From Opisthocomus hoazin (taxonomy: Eukaryota > Chordata > Aves > Opisthocomiformes > Opisthocomidae), in assembly GCF_030867145.1 (NCBI RefSeq), contig NC_134434.1:5890001-5954000 (forward strand): a stretch of DNA of 64,000 nt, written 5' to 3'. Position 1 is the stretch's first letter, and the number at the start of each line of letters is the position of its first letter. This document shows positions 1 to 14,800 of this stretch, piece by piece. The notes under the pieces are model-generated. The model had not been told where the DNA came from. It was given only the letters and a program-made list of their open reading frames with translations, and searched no databases. The translations under genes and the position numbers were made by a program.

Positions 1-2792
1 ACTGCCTGTCAGGCCACCAGCGAAGCAAAAATAGATACTGCCAAGTAACTACCCTTCCAAAACCAAAGTTTAATCATTTTTCAGTCATTTAACAAACACA
101 AAAGAGTTTACACTTACCAACTCTACTGGAGAAGTAAACTTTGCATAATTAATCGGGATGCCTCCCATACCGGTGCATCTGCAGTTGCACAGCTACACCA
201 ACTGGCACTCAAGGGAAAATGCCTCGGGCCACCTCGAAGAGCTCGAAAGTGCAAATATCTCAACCCAACAGCGAGCCTGAGCTGCCAGAGGAGGAAAAAA
301 GCAGGCCTGAATAACAGGTTGTCTGGAAAATCAGTACAGCTACCCAGCTCCCGAAAGTCTGTTTCATTAACTATCAGGCATTATCAGCTACTTCTGAATT
401 CAGCTGTATTTTATTGCAACATCAGCCCAAGCGAAGGGCACCTCATTAGCTGCAGAAGGTGGGAATGTCCATAGCAGTCCAGGAAGTGGGAGTCGAGCTT
501 CCCACAGAAACAGGCAATTTGATGGAAAATCTGACTCAAATAAAAAAGATATACTGATGCAGCATTTAATGAAGATGAACTTCCCCTGCCTCCCCACAAT
601 ACAGATGATGCCATTATCACTCAGCACTAGGAGAGAAAGAGATTCCAAGTAAGGGGAAATTACCGAGCAGTTATCCTCATCAACCTGACCGTGTAAGTGA
701 CACGAGATTGGCAGGGCGCCTGAGAAAAGTCTGTAGATAGTTAAGCACAGGGGATGAAAGAAGATGTGCAAAGGGAAAGCAGCCCCTGGAAAATACTGCT
801 AGGGATTTCAGCTTTTCCAGTGTGACAGCGGCAACGGAACACCCAACCATATCCCACCGTATCCACAAAAAAAAATAAAAAGGAGGAATTGCATAAAGTC
901 AGAGAAAACGTGGAAGTTCCACTTGCTCGGTGGTGATGAAGCCGAGTGCTGAGGGATCTGGCTCCCCGTCTGTCAGAATCAGACTATTTCCCACCTTTTT
1001 CAGACTGCTCCAAGATCTACAAACAACGCACTCTACACGGCTGGCAGGTTTTACTCTCGTGATTGTAGGACAGTGAGAAGCAGAGGCAACCCGGCATCTT
1101 CTCTTCCCCCAGGATCTGGCCACAACAGGCAATCCTCACCACTTTTTACTCTAAGCACTTGGGAAAGTTTCCATCTTTTGAGAAACAGTTGCCTATAGCT
1201 CAAAGCAGAGCTCACATGAAAACACTTAGAATTTTGCTCTAGGTTTTGTAACTATCTGTTAGACAAGCACATCAAACACAACTGGCATTATTTGCATTAT
1301 TTGTAAAAAGGAGGGTTAAACACATTCCTAATTTCACAGATGTTTCAAGGCTTTATTGCTGGAAACAGTCCGGCATGGTCATGCAGAAATGCAATGGTAC
1401 CTTCAGGGTTCCAAAAACATAAGGATTTGGGGAACCCTCCCCGACTCCCAACGGAGGGAAATGGGACACAGACCATATATTTTCCTGATGAGAAACCAAA
1501 GTTTCACAGAGAATTAGTAAACATGCTCATGCTTCCCACCTGCTTCCTATTTAGAGCAAAAAAAGGAATTAATATGACTTTTTAAACAATGGTTAATAGA
1601 AGAAACCTAGGAGACTGAGATGTCTAATTGAAAATGTCTTTACTCACACGAGGCAGAGGATCAAAATACGACAAGACCACTAAGCATAGTTTCTCCCAGC
1701 TGTGCAAACCATTTCTTAACAATCTTAAGATGAATAAACAAAGACATATTCTAGACATTTCATATCCCTCCTGGATTTAGGCACGTATGCAAGGCGAACA
1801 TGAGAAAGCCATCCTCTTCCTTCCCTCTCAGCCGGAACAGAGCTCCCATAGAACTTCATGCTACGTGACTGTTAATACAGGAACCCCGCCACTCTGAGCG
1901 GACACACAGAGAAACACAAGGGGAGAAAAAGATAGGTCCAGGAAGAAGGCGATTTAAGGGTATCATTTATTAGCAAGTAAAAGGACATTTACCTTCTCAG
2001 TGGTTAAGTACAACACAACCCAAGGATAAACCATATGGCTCAAGCCTTTGTGCAAGGGAGAAAGCTGGCAGGGTTCCACGGCTCTAATTGAACTATTACC
2101 ATATTGTAAGGAATGAAAAAGTCAGAGAGACTGGAGGATCTGCTCTCCTAGGGACAGTTTCTGTCATGCGAACAATTAAGTGAGTAACAAAGCATATTCA
2201 ACAGGAGAGCAATTGCACCATTAGGATCCTGGCTCATTTTAAAGAAAATAGGTACTCTTCTACTTCAATATCGCACTTAATTTGATCCTACATTCAATGC
2301 CATGAAACCTTCAAAACCCAAGTCATTTGCGGCAAACAGTACGACGCTTCTTTAGTCACAGGCTCGGGACTTTTCCATGTGGTTAATAAAGACAGACACA
2401 GAACAATCACGCTCAAGTGAAACCCAGCAACACTGAAAAGCTTACCACAAAAACTGTCATACAACTGAAAAACACAACACATCGCATACAAAATTAATTT
2501 TGTCCTTTGTACAAACAATCACCAATCTTTTCTTTCAAAAGGCAGGGTTGATAAATATATACCAAGTGTTATGTATTGTACACGCACAACAGGGTATGCA
2601 GTGAAACACAAGAAAGCCACCAGGTCATGAACAGAGAGAATCTGTAGTGGTTGTTCACACCTAAACCTTTACAGTATTGTCTTCTTACTCTGCGGGCAGA
2701 AAGCAGTGCAGTTCTACGAGGAGTGGAAAAAAAGAAATTGCAATCGTACGTAAAAATGAAGCAAAATGAGTCTCTATGAATCTTGTTCTTAC
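1..2792 (-). other. STX8: STX8 intron 6 (partial)
   Basis: AT-rich intronic DNA running off the left edge. No exon of STX8 or any other gene and no clear repeat family was recognised. Confidence 0.7.
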
Positions 2793-2885
2793 CATTCTGT
2801 TCATCCAGCTCATTCCCAATTTCCTGCCCCATTTGCTTTTGCCGGGATATGATTGAAGAAAGAGCATCGAGTCCAGCATCTTGCT
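2793..2885 (-). CDS. STX8: STX8 coding exon 6 (SNARE motif with zero-layer Gln)
   Basis: Encodes QDAGLDALSSIISRQKQ followed by MGQEIGNELDEQN, residues 150-180 of the Qc-SNARE motif, with the zero-layer Gln at residue 179. Acceptor GGTACAG, donor AATG|GTAAGA, leaving phase 1. The next exon, expected to begin with the rest of Glu and IIDDLANLV, was not found in 1-2792. Confidence 0.96.
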
Positions 2886-5800
2886 CTGTACCAGAAAAAT
2901 ATATAAAATTTTTGAAAAAAATTGCTGATACGCCAGGCTATGTATCAGAAAAGATGCAGAAGTGAAGAAAAATATCTATTCTGTGCTTAAAGAGTTAAAA
3001 CATGTTAAGAAAAATACATCAACAGAACACGAAAATGAATCCTTAGGGCAACAGCACTCTTAAAATAATGTGAATGATGGGTAATTAATTTGTCTGCTCT
3101 GGCTGGGACATTTAGCTGAGGGTCCCAAAAAAAAAAAAAACCCCATCCAAGAATTCAACACTCAGCTGTTACTCAATCATAAATGCAGGAGATTTTCTGG
3201 CACGCCCACAGAGATCCCTGATTAGCCTTTTTAAATTTTCCAAGAAACTTTTTAACATGAATACAAACAGGTGATGCAAATACCGAAGAATTCAAACAGA
3301 TTTTTAAAGCTGCAAGAGAATACAGAGCGCTTGGAAGAGCCTAAGGCAGAGGGGACATGGAGGGGGGGGGGGGCAACTAAAGGTTGATGTGCTCCAACCA
3401 GCTCTGCAGACACTCCTTTGTTAAGGGCCACGTCACCTCCGCTGTTCCAGGTCCCAGGCACCACGCAGCCCTTCAGAAGGGTCATGACCAAAGCATGCAG
3501 CTCTCCTCGCCCAAGGTTGTCAAGAAGCAGAACAAGAAGAGATGCTGGAGGCTGGACTGTCACCGCTCTGACAAACTGCAAAGCAGCGATGCCGCACACA
3601 GCAAGACTGCAGCCGGCTGCCGGCCAGGAGCCAAAAATTGTACAGGATGGGCAGAACCCCCTTCTCTTCACCAGGATGAAGGTCTGCCACCCAACCCCTC
3701 GTTCAGCCTCCCAGGGGACACCCATGGTGTAATCAAAAAATGGAGCTTGAGGTTTCTGCTGGACCATCCAAACAGAGCTCATGCCATTCTCCTGAACTGT
3801 AGCTATAAATGTTGTTCCACATGCAGACTGAAGCGGGCCTTATCTGGAGACAGATTTCTTTGGATCAGTTCCAATACTTTTAATTGCACAGAAACACAAT
3901 TGCCACATGAAACACCTGATGCCCTGAGACTGAGGTTCTTCAACACTTCCAAAGTCAGAGATTCCTTACAGATGCTGAGGGCCAAAATCTAAAGACCCTT
4001 TTCAGATTACTTAATTCTCACTTCCTTCCAATTCAACCACATTTCTAATGCACCCTGGCCTGAAGAACAGCAGTAATCTCATTAATTGCACTGAGGGTAA
4101 TGGTATCTCCACTGCAAACCAAATCCATGATTATCAGCAAAATCAGGGATGCCCCATAAGGTCTTTGACAGTTTGATATAAGAAGATGCTTCCAATTAAG
4201 AATATTGCAAACACAATACTGCTCCTGCAAATACATAAAACAACCACCTGAACTATTACATTTGACATCTCCAGATAATCGAAGCTTCAGCACAGGTTAC
4301 TGTATCAACTTTCTCATGAGAGCTCCTCTCAGAGCCCTAGCGATGCTCATAAGAAACAGAATCACTCTTGTACCTTCTATGATCCTGCGCTGCTGCTGCC
4401 TGAGATCATCAAAGCCAAGCCCTCTGGTTTCCTCAGCTTCTTCCAAGAGCCACGGGTTGGTCACACCTCGCTTGACCCCTCCCGTCATTAGGCTAGATCT
4501 GAAAATAACTTCAGTAAATTATTTTCAACACAAAACCCACGCATCGTATAATTTGCACTTGCAAGACTGGCTGACAGAGACAGAGGCGTATGTATGTGTG
4601 GCACTCCACGCGATTCTCTGCAACCACAGAAGAAACCAGCCCAAAAGAATCTGACGATCTCCAACAACAAACACATCTTACAGGCTCCGTAACACCTCCT
4701 AGAACTGGTAAAGCAGGGAGAGAATTAGTTTTGCAGTGAACAATTAAGCTGCATGGTGAAATGCATACCACATATTGTGTAACATATTCATGTTAAATAT
4801 TGTTTGCATGTAGAAGACACAGCATTCAAAACTGCTACAAAAAGAACAGGGTTACTGGGAATACACATATTATTCATGTATTTGCTATGTGATCAAAACA
4901 CAAACTCACAAAAACACTGAGGTACAACCTGAAAGCTTCGAAGAGCAAAAGGATCAACACATGAATACAGATGCAAATCAGATGAGACTAGTAATTTTCT
5001 GCAATCCTGACCAAACCTCACAGGGAACATTTCTGCATTGCAAAGACTGCAGCTGGAAGGTACAGTTACTCTGCTGCATTTCCCAGTCTGGCCTCGACAT
5101 GAAAAAGAAGCCAGGCACACACGCTCTCAAATGAAAGAGTAATCAAATTCTGGGTTTTCTTTCAAAAGAATTATGACTCAAGGTTGTTCGCATTATAGAC
5201 ACTTCCCTGGTTACAACGGAAAACAAGTTTTTCATGTCCAGAGCACATAAATTCAAGTACTAAAATGAAATGCCACTTAAGTATTTTTTTCTCAATACCA
5301 GATTTCTGCTTTCCGCCTTTCAGCTTTTCATTGGTTTCTCCTACAAGAAAAACAGTCTGAGACAGGCTGTGAGACCCCTGAACTCCAAACTGCAGCTCAG
5401 ATTTGGGGTAAGAGTCATCATAACATCGGTTCCTTGATACCAGTGCAGAAGTAAGAGGTTTTGCTTTCTGCTTTGCTTTTTTTAAACTCCATATTTTATT
5501 CTCATTTTACCTTTGCCCTGTTCTTTCCCAAAGCACCCCCACAAACAAAACAAGAACAGAGAGCACTTTTAGGATCTTGCAAATTCTCAAAACTTTTTAA
5601 TTACATTAAGACTTAGTTTTTGTTTTTTTTTTAATTGAGTCCAGGTCACTTCTCAATGAGATACACTGAGACACACATATGCTGGAAATAATTTTGTGGT
5701 CAAAACCCTGTATCAAAAGAAGTGAACTCTGCACAAGCATCAGTGGAGCTGGGAGTTCACGCACCCCGCCGACACGGGGCTCGGCTCCAGCTCCGCCGAG

Positions 5801-8800
5801 GGACGACGGAAGTTTTACAGCAAGGGCATTCAAGCAAAACCCAGAACTTGTGTCTAAGAGTTCCTCGCGGAATTACGGTGAACTGGAGACATCTCCTGGC
5901 CGTGAGATGAATCAACACTGCCGAAAAATAATTCCTCTCCACCTTGTGAGTTCTGGGGCATCCACAAGTTACAGGCACGTACGCCCTCGTCTGCATGCAG
6001 GGCACTGCACACTTCATATCGCATCCACAGCAGTTACATTCTAGAACACTTAACTTCTCACTTCAAATTTTAACATATCCATTCAACTTCATCTCAAGGC
6101 AAAGAATTTGTCAGAATAAAAAAAAAAGTTGGGTGTTTTTTTTTTTTTGCTGCAGGACTAAAAAGCACTTACTGTAAATCACAACCTCTCACTTCACCAC
6201 CCTGACGAAACTGGAACATGGCTCCAGGGCAGAACCAGACTGCCCCGCCGTGCCCACGACCAGTGGCCGTCACGGGCAGCGTCTGAAACAGAGGAGCTGG
6301 GATCCTTCTGTACCCCAGCCCGCTGCACCTCCATTAAAACTTACCTGTATTCCCCAAGGTAGGGAATCGGGCTTGGTTAGACAAAGATACAGACCCCTGA
6401 AATACAGTTTTACACATTACCTAGCTTTCTGCATTGCTCTGGGGGATTAAACACGCTCTTACATTTTCTAGTCTCACAACTGGTACCAGTTTCACAAAGC
6501 TAAATGCAATGGAGGTATTACACTTCTGAAGACGCAAAGATCATCACAGCCCGCTCAGTTCAGCGGTTCAATTAGCAAGCACACAAAATCTAGCGTTAAC
6601 AACACCTGACAAAATTACTTAAATAAAGCAAATGGAACACAAAGTTTTTTGCTTGCTAAAAAGAGCACAACTATTTCTGCCTGTTAAAAAAAAAAGCCAA
6701 GGCAAGCAAATCTGAAATAATTTGCACCGCTCCCTCTCTCCCTCACCCCTTCATAATCTGCCCTGTTCGTGTAGGTTGGGTCATGACAACTGGTCTGCTC
6801 GTTACAATAATCTTTTTGACATGTTTGGTAACTACCTTCCCACAGAACACAGCATAACTTCCTCCTTCCTCTGATCTTACCACGTTTCGCTTTGGTGGTG
6901 TGAAGATTAAAGCTTATCCAATTAGCCACCCACTGCCTCCGCCGAGTTAATCACGTAAATCTTTGAAACCGTCACAGAGCAGTGGAGTGTGCAGATAGCT
7001 TTTGATTACAGGAGCAGATTTAACTAATTACGAGGCTTAGCAATGCACCCAAGTATAAAAGATGATGGGGTTTAAAATCAGGGAACTATGTCACTACTTG
7101 ACAAGGGAGGGCTTATCTTCCAGCAGGCATTGTTTCACTGATAATTCTCATAAAACTTCCCAAGTAACTTAGATTAGTCAACCAGCACTTACTTTAGACC
7201 AAGGCCACACATCAAGGCTTAGGGCTTTAGCAGACTGATCAGCGAGACTGAATTTTAAACAAAACCTGGGTCATATGACAACTGGTTGCACGATCACTTG
7301 AACATTCCCTTAACGATACAGTTGTACAGAGGGGCTCTTTGAAGAGCCCAAGGCACCTCAGCTTGGCTCCACAGGTCAATCTCCAAGGCAATGGTGAAGA
7401 AGTAGGGGTATTCTCTCACTTACGATTCAATTGCTCACACTGGCAGGCAGTATATTCTAGGAAGGTCCAAGTTAGCAAATACAACAAGTATAATTTTAAC
7501 ATACACAGCAAAAGCCCTCTCTCCCTCCAAAAAAAATGGGAGAAGCCACATGAGCACAAGCACTTCCAAATCCCCTCCAGGTACCTTCCCAGGAGGAGAC
7601 GTTCCCCCAGGCACCGCTCCCGACGGGAAGCCTACAGAAGGAGCAGCATTCCCCACAGCTGGCAGAGGATTTCCCTGGTTCCACCAGCACTAGGCCCGAG
7701 AGCAGCACATCTCACGGTTGAGGAAATGCCGTGCTGCTCTTGACACCATTCACCTGCGATTCAGTTAACTGGTCCCACTGGCTTCAATGACTGGAAGGTG
7801 CACAAGCCACCTGCCGCACGGGACGCCGGCCAGCCGATTTGCAGAACACAGGTCCTCTGCGGCCCCTCTGGAACCACCAGTTCCTGTCCACAACCCAGGG
7901 ACGGCAGCTTCTGCACTCGCGCGGCAGAACGAGCGGCTCCCAAGCACCTCGTGCCCACGGAGGAGCAGCACGAAGCAAGCCACCAGCTGGAAGTGTGCCT
8001 GTACGGCTGTGCCAACACGCTGCTCTCGGAATAACACCTCCACTCCAAACGCTGAGTGACAGGGTGGTGGGGCTGTGGAAAGAAACTACACAGAGGAGAT
8101 ACTCCTACACCAGGGCAAGCGACCCCAGCGAAGGCTGTAACTTTATAACAAGGTTTACACTCACATTTTCTTTCGCAGTCATCTCACTTTCCTACATAAA
8201 CTCTCAAAACATAGACTGCAATAAACATTTCCTTGAGAGATCAACCTTGTTATCAAATATTACTATCTCCTTTCTACACCTTCCCTTATTTTCTATGCAA
8301 GATTGTACATAGCACAATACTAAATATATTATAAAACCATTTATATAGTCCTCATTGAAACAGCCTCACCTCTACAGCCCACTTGCACTCCTCAGGAACA
8401 AGGGAATTATAAGAAAGGAGAATTTTTTCCAGATACATCCAGAGAAGAGGCACAGGGACAAATCTAATCCTGTAAGACTATCTGTCCCATCCACAAAATG
8501 CTCAACCACCCCATCAGTTGCATCCTGCACCCAAGGTGATGGACTCCCCCCTCGGTCCCACACTTTTGGGGCAAGACACAGCACAAAGTTTATGCTGACA
8601 TTTGCCTGACCTCAAGCAACAAGAGCATGAGCCTCCCAGCAGGTCTCAGCCTGGCGTGTGTTCTCACTACAGACCCAGCACGCCCGGGCCAGAACACCAC
8701 CGTGACACTCCTGCTATGGAAACAACCTCGGGCAGGAAACTCCATGTAGTTTTGAGCAAACTCAGGAGGCGAAACACAAGGCATGGAGCTCAGCCTTGAA

Positions 8801-11800
8801 AGCTGCCCTCCTACCAGCCTGTTCTCCTGAGGCAAATGAGCGTTAAGCATTAATAGCAGGCATGCAGGCACAACCTAAGCATAAGGCCTAAAATTATGGG
8901 GTTTGACTTACTTTCCTCTGTTGTGTTTAAGTATCTTTTCTTTGCTATTCCCTACAGATGCATGTGTATACAGCTGTCCCATAACCACAGTCCTGTCTTC
9001 AGCAAGGTCCTTAAGGAACCTCTGGTATGCTGTGAAGGAAGAGATGCAAACAGATCCTTGAACACAGGCCAAACCGAGGAGACTTCACTGTCTTACTGGA
9101 ACCTCCCTTCAGCCTGGGGTGGGTACGACCCTCGGGCTCTGAGGCGAGCAGAACAAGAGCTGCACCCCACACTCATGTCCACACACGCTGCAACCACAGA
9201 GTGCTTCCAGGTGACGAGCGGTGTGATGGGAGACACAGTTTAGTACATGAGAAGGGTGTTGAGACAATTACGACCATGCTGGCTCATGATTACAGGGCCA
9301 AAGACATGTTAATGCCGGAAAAACCCTGCCCCAGCCCCTAGATTTGATCTCATGGCTCAAGCCTCAGAGGTTCTCAAGTGTGCGTTTCTGGGTGGAGAAT
9401 TCACCTGCTCTACCCTTTCCCTCCATCTCCTAGATACAAGGCTAATCGCATCCAACATCAGAACACCACAGCAGCAGCCAGGAGGGCTTCCAACAGTAAC
9501 TGGTAGTGAGGAAGGAAAGAAAGAAGGAGTTTAAAAGGCACCTAAACAACTGACTATTTTAATCTTATTTTCCAAAGAGCCTTTGCTCCTCCATAAACAA
9601 CAGCCAGATTCACGAATGCACTTAAGCATCTAATGGCTTATTGATTAAAGGCAGGCACTCGATACTTATTTGGTATCAGGCAAAACGCCTGTTTGGATTA
9701 AGACCTAAGTACCTTACAACTCACAGAAAAGGTTTTAAACAGAAAAAACAGTAACCTGCATTAAAAAAAAAATATATATATATATATAGACTCTTCTAAA
9801 AGTTACCTAGGGTAGCTATTACTTCAGGTGTTTTGTGTCCCACAGCTGTCAAAAGTTCTCTATATTTCTGAGAAATTCAAAGAGAAAGCAAGAAAGGCAT
9901 GTTAAAGTACACACAATTTACTTATTCGCCAGTGATCAACATAGACTTCTACATACTGACCACCTGGTCAGACAGGAGGAGGAATACTCTTGATTCCTTT
10001 GGCTCTGCAAATGTTTAAAGACTCACAAAATTTTCATATTGTCATTTCCAGAAAGTCAGTGTTTCTAGTTGCTTTTTCCATTTCTCCCTTTCAAATGGTG
10101 TGAAACCACGGGGATCTCTGCTCCATTAAAGTCTCCGTTGTAATAACCTGCACAGATCTCTTTCCAAGGAGAAAAGAGCGGAGAAGATGCCGAAATTGCC
10201 TATTGAAAACCAGTTAAAGAAAATTTAACTGACTCTGCTCAGGCGGAGTCGTGTAAACAGCACAACCTTTCCCCTGGAAAATTCCAGTTGCATCTTAATT
10301 AGGGCCGACAACGCCGGAAGGTAAACTAAAGCTATACCAAAGTAATGTAGTGTCCTGCCTGTGTTCTGGCCCAAGTTGTCAGTTAGGATAAATACTAAGA
10401 GCATTAAGGCCACCGTATTTCACAATCAGAAATACCTTTATAGCAGTTTTCAAAGGATGTAAAACTCACTGAATGGTGACCAAATATAAACGAAGATTAA
10501 TTCTAGTAAAACCTTCACAGTTACAGGCCATGGGGACAATAAATATGTGATCAGTGGTGCAAGAAGGTTAATGAAAGGAATGACTGCTGGAAAGAAAAAG
10601 ACTTCTGAAAATGTGTGCTGTCACATCAGAGATGGATTAGATATGGAAAGCCACTACAAAACCAGAGAAAAGTGTCACTGCTAGAACTTAATCAAACAAC
10701 ACGTGCTGATTTTTCTAATGCAGTGGGAAAAGCTGACTTTCAGACTTCAGACACACTAAGCAGAGGCCTTTGCCACCCACTGAAATCCAAAGCAGGCTGT
10801 TCCAGACGTCTGCAACAATTTGAGAGAAACCCAGTCCTGTAAACAGCAGCTGAACCCTACAGAAGCCGTCATCTTCTGTCCCTACCAGCAGTATGGCAGG
10901 CAGGGGAGACAAGCTCCTTCGCCAGCGACCCACATGCAGGCCAGGCTCGGGCAAGAGAGAAAGGTTTGACTTACTGGCACAGGATTCGGCTGCATCTCTG
11001 CCCGCAACACTGAACACAAGACCCACAAGGGAGAACATGGAAGGGGTGTGAATTCAGCAGGCAGCAAATACTTGGCATAGTTATATCCATTTTTAATTAA
11101 AGAAGTTAAAAGAGAACTATAAAACTTCAAGACTTGCAACACTAGCTAATAAATACTGTCTCTGATGTTATCTTGTGCTAGAAAATACTGGTTTCCCTCA
11201 TCATTTCTAACTGAATTTGAAATTACCATGGCATTTTGATATTTTCCTCCCATCTGCCTCAACACCTTCACACCAGGTCAGCTCTAGGTTGAATCGTCGC
11301 CCTCTGCCACTCCAGAGAAGCAACCCGCCAACGCTGCCCTGCCACAGCAGGGATGGCCACACTTCAGAAAGCCGGATCAGCTCATGGACTGCCCAGAGCA
11401 GGCAACACACTAGAGACTTCTCACATCTCCAGTCACAGAATCATCGAATAATTAAAGCAGAAGAGACAGAGCCTTGTCAGCAGAGCCTTTTGGCCATCTG
11501 TAACATGTGTAGAGCTCCAGGCTGAACCCAGGATATTCGCTCTTGACCAGCATGGATGTCACCAAAAACACAGGAGAAAAGAGGAGGAATAAGGAGAAAA
11601 GGGAAGGTTGGCTATGCTATTTGAACTGGGAAAGGAAAGAGAAGTGTAACAAATTCAAAAGAATCTCTGAATTCTTCTGCTTAGCAAGCACTTTTAACTC
11701 GGTATTTCAGTGATATGTAAAAGCTCCTGGATGTGAAGCAGCTGCAAGGAGCTCATCAGCAAGACACACGCATGCTCATGCAGAAACCAAAGCTACCAAA

Positions 11801-14800
11801 AACTCTGAAGTACAGTCAATGGGACCAAATACTCAAGAGTGGGAATTCCACAGGGAAAAGCTGCTGCTGACCTAACTGGAAACGCATAAGATTCAAACAG
11901 CCACTAACAAAGCACTATGAACAACCCATCCTTCCTTATCCCTCTGCACATTGAGTGTACAGAACGGCAGCATCTGCAGTAAAAGATATATTTTTATATA
12001 ATTATATACCAAGTCTATGCCTAACATGGTTTGTATGTTGTGGACACAGCACCTGAGTGCCTCCCACCAAACCCAACTTGCACACTGCTAGTAATTTCTT
12101 AACTCAGGCAAGAGGCCCGAATTTCACACTCCAAGAAAAGGCTCTGCCTTTCGTCCCCATCTGACAGAGACCACCAGGGTTGGATTCTTTCTAACAGCCT
12201 GATAGAGATGACAGATGCAACTTCTTCCACGAGAAAGGGACTATATGAGAACTGCATAAGGAAAGGACAACTTGAAGGCTATTAACCATAATTATTTTTC
12301 CCAGCTGAAAAGGACACAGCAAAATAGAAATTAAAATGTAATCCATTTGAAGGCCCCCCCGCTGACTGCTACGCAATACAAACACTGGGGACTGCCTGAA
12401 GCTTAAGCCTCACCCGCACAGCGTCCTTTCCAACAATTCACGTAGCCCTTGTGTGCTGGCACCCATCAGTCCAACCCAGAGACCGACTCTGCTAGAACAC
12501 CAAGTCAGCTACTGCCTCTTCCAAGCAATTCCCCATGCCCTCGCCCCCCTCACTTGAAAACACACATGATTTCTAAGCAAGTGAAACCACAGTTTGCTAC
12601 ACGTAGAGGTCAACGGATGCATTTAACACTACTTTCAGACATACTCAAAGCACAAATCACACTGTTCATTTGAGGTGACGATGCCATACCTTATCACATC
12701 TGGTTCTGTGCCTTCGTTCTTATAAGATGCCTGAAGTTGTCTCTGTCGTGTGAGAAGGTCATCCACCAAATTCTGCCTCCTGTCTCCCTCCAGCTGTGTG
12801 CTGATGATACTCGGTTAAGGACCAAACGTCAAAACGCTGAAAAACTTCAATGTTATTGCATAAAAAAATACTTGTTATACATTCTTAAAATAAATCAGAT
12901 CTCCTGATCATCAAAATTAACTCCAGTAACTATTTTAACTCAAAAAAAAGGCTATAACTTCAGAAGAGAAGGACAGGTCACATTATTCTGAATGAAATCT
13001 GCTGTTATTCTAAATGTGTTTCTGAAGTTTACAGATCTCAAAGAGAAAGTCTCCTACAGTGACCACAGAGCAATCTTCAGGTCATCATCTCAAAGCAGTA
13101 AGAGAACTAGAAGGCTACTGACTGCCAAATTAGTGTAAGTATTAAGAACAGTACTTCCCCCTCCAAAACCCAACATAACCCTTCTTTCATGTATTACTAA
13201 GAAGTCCTAGGCAGTTGACCTCTTCTGTAACACTGATAATGTATAAGAGTACTGCATGGGTTAAGTTCAGGGAAGGATGAGTCGTCTTAAAAGAGCTCCA
13301 GTTTATACTGTTATGATATAAAAGTGGCAGGCCCAAACAGAGCAGAGTTTTTGAAATCAGCAGGGTATGTCACATCTTCTTTCACTGGAGGCTCGTAACA
13401 CAGAGCAGGTGAGCAGCTCCCAGCCAGGTGGTCAGCAAACAATCAAAAGTGTATTTTGAGCATCTGTTTCCACTTGCAGTTCATCAGTAGAACTCCCCGA
13501 CAGCCACTGACGCAGCAGAAAAATGATTCATGCAATATCTCTGAAAGGTGCCCTGAAGTGCTGCAGCTTCGATGGGCGACATATGTTTGCTTTTTTTAAT
13601 TAATCTTTGTGACATTTTGAAGTACTACTAACTCTCTTCCAAGTACTGCTCAGTAGGTTATGCAACAGCTGAACTGATATGCATCTGTGTTGTGCCACAG
13701 CAGTAGCATTTGTCTGCTCTCAGGCACTCACTGGAGGAAAGTTTTACCCCTGGCCATCAGCACAGCACTCAGGGGGTCTGTGCTTAGAAGAGATTTCTGC
13801 TGTAATAAGCTTGAAATATGAAACATTCATTCATTAAATCAGACTGCTGCTGGCTGTCTTCAGGGAGACGGACATGCTTCTCTGACTCCTTAAGCCTGAC
13901 TGTCCCAGCATCTGGAAAGAGCAGCAAACCCAGGCCAGGCCACGGGGTAACGCTCCTAGGAGACAGCCTGTGATTCCTTTCTAAGGCGTATTTTACAGCG
14001 CTTTCACATCATTCTGAAGACGCTGTTCCATTGCTCCCTAAGTCAGTCCAAGTCAGGGCTGCCCAGTCCCCGCCCGCACCCTGAACAAGGCTCCGTCCTC
14101 CCTCTTTCCGAGCACCGGCTCTCCTGCAGCCAGTGGCTGAGCCACCAGACAGTAACAGACCGGCGGGTTTTCTGCTCGACGAGTGATCTCAGCTCACAGA
14201 GCAGCCTCTCCGTCAGCCGTGTTGGCACAGTGCACAGCCAAGACAAGGGCAGCTCTGAGATTTTTCAGATCATCTTGTTAAGCTCCGACACAAACATAAC
14301 CAACGCCAGCCTCACGCCCACCACACCAGAGGTGCCCAGGCTCTCAAATCTTCCTATGCTTACAGCTGCAATGAAAATATTAAACAGCAGCATGGAAAAA
14401 GTTCTAGTGACAAAGCCTTCTAAAACTGGAATGAGGGAAAAACCCTAACTGCATGGCAGAGCAATTATAGCACATCTTTCCACCCTCTCCCACAACACAG
14501 AAAGGTCAGTGAGCTGTTTACACAGATACATCTGGTGTGTTGACACAGCCCGAAGCAGTAAGTCCTTCAGCTGATCGATCTTCTCTCCGAGATTCTGCAG
14601 CGACGATCTGATAATCACGTTGAGCTGAAGGGGAAGAAAGAGATTTTTTTTTTTTTCTCCGGTCTGACTCATATTTGCACAAAATTTCATACTACTACAT
14701 GCAGGTAACAATGTATTTAACTTCAGCTATACCAGTGTGAAGGACTCCATTCTAGACCTAGACAGCCTGCCTCAGAGCAGCCAAGGGAACGACACAGTGA

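Noticed and set aside
3252-3992. 176- and 202-codon open frames on opposite strands
   Set aside because: No family resemblance; they lie wholly inside STX8 intron 5 with no splice or promoter context.
11437-11540. Possible degenerate CR1 tail (CACAGAATCATCGAATAATTA)
   Set aside because: Only the first 20-30 bases look right; the rest does not follow a CR1 3' end clearly enough to annotate.
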